Below are positions 61,672-64,000 of a stretch of 64,000 nt of DNA, one piece after another. Numbering within the stretch: position 1 is the first letter of the stretch; each line of letters opens with the position of its first letter. The stretch is from Nostoc sp. NMS9 (GTDB lineage Bacteria > Cyanobacteriota > Cyanobacteriia > Cyanobacteriales > Nostocaceae). A program made the position numbers and the translations under genes. The DNA lies in NCBI RefSeq assembly GCF_017114995.1, contig NZ_JABXKL010000014.1, forward strand, positions 32,968 through 96,967, written 5' to 3'. The notes under the pieces were generated by a model. It did not search any database. It was not told where the DNA came from and worked only from the letters and a program-made list of their open reading frames with translations.

Positions 61672-61881
61672 ATGAAAGATAATCTAACGTTAATTGCTGC
61701 CGCTACTGGCGGGTTTATCCTTTCCGTTGCTCTTGCTGGTATTTTAAGAGGTGCGCCAATTACAGCTTGGCAAGAGCAATCGAGTTTCCGCAGCACGACT
61801 TTTGCTAATTTACAGAAATCGGAGTTGAAAGCTGCGCGTCTTCTCCCAAGCAAAGACACTGCGCGAACAGATCCGGGGTGA
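61672..61881 (+). CDS. Small single-span membrane protein
   Basis: From ATG 61672 the protein has 69 residues with one hydrophobic segment (LIAAATGGFILSVALAGIL) and a charged C-terminus. It starts 58 bp after the permease stop in the same orientation and may be co-transcribed. An ATG in frame nine codons upstream is possible. The family is not recognised. Confidence 0.5.
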   Translation: MKDNLTLIAAATGGFILSVALAGILRGAPITAWQEQSSFRSTTFANLQKSELKAARLLPSKDTARTDPG

Positions 61882-61942
61882 AAACGACTCGCGCCCAATA
61901 ATAGGGAATAGCTGTTCACCAATTACCAATGCCCCATGCCCA

Positions 61943-61977
61943 ATGACAAATGACAAATGACAAATGACAAATGACAA
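61943..61977. repeat. 7-bp tandem repeat (ATGACAA), five copies
   Basis: Exact ATGACAA units begin at 61943, 61950, 61957, 61964 and 61971. The start codon of the downstream ROK gene is the ATG at 61964; the ATGs at 61957 and earlier hit a TGA within the repeat, and the one at 61971 hits a TAA. Confidence 0.9.
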
Positions 61978-62866
61978 AATTCAAGTAATTGGCATTGATG
62001 TCGGAGGAACGGCAATTAAGCTGGGGCGTTTTGCAGATGATGGTACTTGTCTGCAATCTTTGACTGTGGTATCTCCTCAACCAACAACGCCGGAAGTGGT
62101 GTTGGCGGTTCTGGTAGATGCGATCGCTCAAATCGATCCAGATAATCAAGCTGTTGCTATTGGTGTTGGGACTCCTGGCCCATCCGATGCAGCAGGACGC
62201 ATTGCCAAAATCGCTATTAACTTACCTGGATGGATCGATGTGCCTTTAGCAGACTGGTTAGAAGCTAAAACTGGCAAACCGACTGCGATCGCTAATGATG
62301 CTAATTGTGCTCTTTTGGGAGAAGCTTGGCTGGGAGCCGGTCGCCACTTTCAAAATCTAATTCTGCTAACTTTAGGTACTGGGGTTGGTGGCGCAATTAT
62401 CCTTGATGGCAAACTATTTATTGGACATCAAGGAGCCGCTGGGGAATTGGGTTTAATTTCCTTAAATCCTGATGGCCCAATTTGTAATAGTGGCAATCGA
62501 GGCTCTTTGGAACAATATGCCTGTGCGACTGCAATTCGCCGCCGCACTCTCAAGGAACCCAGCGAATTGGGTTTTCTTGCTCAACAAGGAGATGCCGCAG
62601 CATTGACTTTTTGGCAAGAATATGGTATTAATTTGGGAATTGGTTTGACGAGTTTGATTTATGTACTCACACCACAAGCGATCGTGATTGGTGGCGGTAT
62701 CAGTGGCAGCTTTGAGTTTTTCTTACCAGGTGTGAAGGCAGAAATTGAGAAGCGAGTGCAGCCTTTATCACGAGCGGGTTTACAAATATTGCCAGCGGAG
62801 TTAGGCAATTTTGCAGGGATAGTAGGTGCAGCAAAGTTGGCATGGCAAAACTATTCAAGATTTTAA
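61964..62866 (+). CDS. ROK family protein, probable glucokinase
   Basis: The 300-residue protein has the ROK pattern: IGIDVGGTAIKLGRF (phosphate-1 motif), GTPGPSDAAGRIAKI, ANDANCALLGEA (catalytic Asp at NDAN), LTLGTGVGGAII (phosphate-2) and the HQGAAGELGLI zinc-region motif. The typical zinc-binding CxCGxxGCxE is replaced by ICNSGNRGSLEQY, so the metal site may be altered. ROK proteins phosphorylate glucose or other hexoses with ATP or polyphosphate, or regulate sugar genes. The start is the fourth of five ATGACAA units. A short frame (62870-62980) follows and then a sugar-binding protein gene. Confidence 0.85.
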   Translation: MTNDKIQVIGIDVGGTAIKLGRFADDGTCLQSLTVVSPQPTTPEVVLAVLVDAIAQIDPDNQAVAIGVGTPGPSDAAGRIAKIAINLPGWIDVPLADWLEAKTGKPTAIANDANCALLGEAWLGAGRHFQNLILLTLGTGVGGAIILDGKLFIGHQGAAGELGLISLNPDGPICNSGNRGSLEQYACATAIRRRTLKEPSELGFLAQQGDAAALTFWQEYGINLGIGLTSLIYVLTPQAIVIGGGISGSFEFFLPGVKAEIEKRVQPLSRAGLQILPAELGNFAGIVGAAKLAWQNYSRF

Positions 62867-62869
62867 ATT

Positions 62870-62980
62870 ATGGTTCAAACAACCCCAGTTAGAGACATCA
62901 GTCTTTACGGATTAGAAGAAAAATTTGTTTGCAACTTGCTACAGACACCAACTTTTTTACAGAATAGACAGAGAATTTAG
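62870..62980 (+). CDS. Short ORF (36 aa), unknown
   Basis: ATG 62870 begins MVQTTPVRDISLYGLEEKFV and the frame stops at 62978-62980. It starts 4 bp after the ROK stop. The sequence looks like the beginning of a larger protein whose frame was broken. The family is not recognised, and it could also be a chance frame. Confidence 0.3.
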   Translation: MVQTTPVRDISLYGLEEKFVCNLLQTPTFLQNRQRI

Positions 62981-63065
62981 AGATTGCAGATTAAATAACA
63001 CTTGAATAAGCGCTATGTGATGTCAGAAGATGCAGTAAAGATGTTTTTCTGGCAAAAATCATAAA

Positions 63066-64000
63066 ATGAGCATGTTATTCAGAACCAAAGCCAGTCCAAT
63101 GGCTAAAGGCTTTAAGAATCAGCAAAGAGTCAAGCAAACTTTTACCGTAATGCTAATAAGAGCTAGCCATCGCTACGTACTAGTGGCATTGATACTCAGC
63201 TTGATAATTCTTGTCTGTATTAACATCTTAAAATCTAACCAATCCTCAGTCACCGAGTCTCCTATTAACAGTAAAGTCCTGAAGATTTGGTCAGATAAAG
63301 GTTATACTTTGGAAGAGGATGAAGCGCTCCAGAAGATCGTTAGTAACTGGGAACAACAAAGCGGCAACAAAATTAAACTTACTTTCTATACTAACGATGA
63401 GTTGCCACAAAAGACTCAAAGGGCACTTCAGGCAGGTAATTCGCCTGATATGGTAATAAATAGCAGTGCTGAGAGGGAGCTATATCCACGTCTTGCCTGG
63501 GAAGGTAAACTGGCAGATGTCTCTGATGTAATTGAGCCAGTCAAAAATATTTATTCTGAAGGTGTGCTGGAAGCAGTTCGTTTATATAACAACGTTGATA
63601 AAAAGCCGAGTTACTATGCAGTTCCAATTAATCAATTAACAATTCACATCTTCTACTGGCGAGACTTGCTAGAGCAAGTAGGTCGAACTCAAAGCGATAT
63701 TCCTAAAGAGTGGGATGCTTTCTGGGAGTTTTGGAAACAAGTGCAAGATGATTTGCACGCACAGCAAAAACAGAATATTTACGGGTTAGGGTTTCCTTTC
63801 TCCACTGGGTCTACAGATACCTACTACTTATTTGAGCAGATTTTAGAGGCATACAATGTCCAAATTTTAGACTCCAAGGGTCAACTTCTCCTCAACGATC
63901 CTAAGGTGCATCAAGGTATTGTTAAGAGCTTAGAGTGGTATGCGAAATTTTTCCAGCAGGGCTACGTACCACCAGACGCAGTAAACTGGTTAAATCCAGA
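63066..64000 (+). CDS. Extracellular solute-binding protein family 1 (sugar type), C-terminus outside window
   Basis: This frame from ATG 63066 runs to the window end without a stop (over 310 residues). There is an N-terminal basic leader, then one membrane segment (YVLVALILSLIILVCINIL, about 37-55), and a mature part starting KVLKIWSDKGYTLEEDEALQ. It has the bacterial SBP family 1 pattern, including FYTNDELPQKTQRAL, QAGNSPDMVINSS and PQVQ-type helices. Family 1 proteins bind sugars for ABC import at the outer face of the inner membrane; there is no lipobox, so a membrane anchor seems likely. The ROK kinase gene upstream supports a sugar substrate. Confidence 0.82.
   Translation, partial: MSMLFRTKASPMAKGFKNQQRVKQTFTVMLIRASHRYVLVALILSLIILVCINILKSNQSSVTESPINSKVLKIWSDKGYTLEEDEALQKIVSNWEQQSGNKIKLTFYTNDELPQKTQRALQAGNSPDMVINSSAERELYPRLAWEGKLADVSDVIEPVKNIYSEGVLEAVRLYNNVDKKPSYYAVPINQLTIHIFYWRDLLEQVGRTQSDIPKEWDAFWEFWKQVQDDLHAQQKQNIYGLGFPFSTGSTDTYYLFEQILEAYNVQILDSKGQLLLNDPKVHQGIVKSLEWYAKFFQQGYVPPDAVNWLNP

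Noticed and set aside
1..64000. tRNA and rRNA genes
   Set aside because: No GTTCGAATCC-type T-loop with a matching cloverleaf and no rRNA-like sequence was seen on either strand.

Overview
The window comes from a filamentous, heterocyst-type cyanobacterium, most likely Nostoc or a close Nostocales relative. The evidence is the frequent HIP1 octamer GCGATCGC, cyanobacterial core genes (ycf3, clpR/clpP, an NTRC fusion, gatC, ilvH, a DUF4327 gene), a xisI gene, heptameric short tandem repeats, and many G-rich/C-rich intergenic inverted repeats. No rRNA, tRNA or CRISPR array was seen.

Layout. 1-2.7 kb: three minus-strand genes for small double-glycine-leader peptides (a fourth lies at 9.3 kb on the plus strand). 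Two of them share a promoter and 5' leader with a covarying hairpin. Next to them are arrays of 32-bp and 56-bp tandem repeats. 2.8-10.5 kb: housekeeping and metabolic genes (carotenoid oxygenase, DUF167, GST, SRAP, Ycf3, GatC, MoaD-like, acyltransferase, DUF2809). 11.8-21.4 kb: an RTX/PPC exoprotein, then a 1824-residue DUF4157 protein with a C-terminal nuclease-like domain and helix-hairpin-helix, then a SUKH (SMI1/KNR4) protein and a YbjN-domain protein. This looks like a toxin/immunity module, possibly cargo of a contractile injection system. 21.5-27.6 kb: ilvH, a BON-domain gene, an alpha/beta hydrolase with a solo tnpB insertion element just upstream, a saccharopine-dehydrogenase-like enzyme, a small secreted protein and a VOC protein.

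27.6-33.1 kb: a pentapeptide-repeat remnant, a 62-bp tandem repeat, and a minus-strand set of two overlapping vWA genes followed by a membrane NACHT NTPase. 33.3-42.4 kb: clpR-clpP, a J-domain gene, a PLP aminotransferase, an orphan amino-acid-binding lipoprotein, a PP2C phosphatase and an FHA/Ser-Thr kinase (both with zinc ribbons), and DUF4327.

43.3-57.8 kb: an AT-rich accessory island with no GCGATCGC noticed from about 42.0 to 53.8 kb. It encodes a PhyH-like dioxygenase, methyltransferases, WbqC, two DegT-type aminotransferases, a GNAT acetyltransferase and a 1284-residue fusion of two GT2 domains with an O-GlcNAc-transferase-like domain. It faces xisI (with a decapitated xisH), a TPR-OGT protein and a type IV pilin. 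The set suggests synthesis and attachment of a modified sugar to a surface protein; the pilin as acceptor is an inference. 58-64 kb: a truncated Uma2 gene, NTRC, a DppC-like permease, a ROK kinase whose start lies in a heptamer array, and a sugar-binding protein gene cut by the window end.
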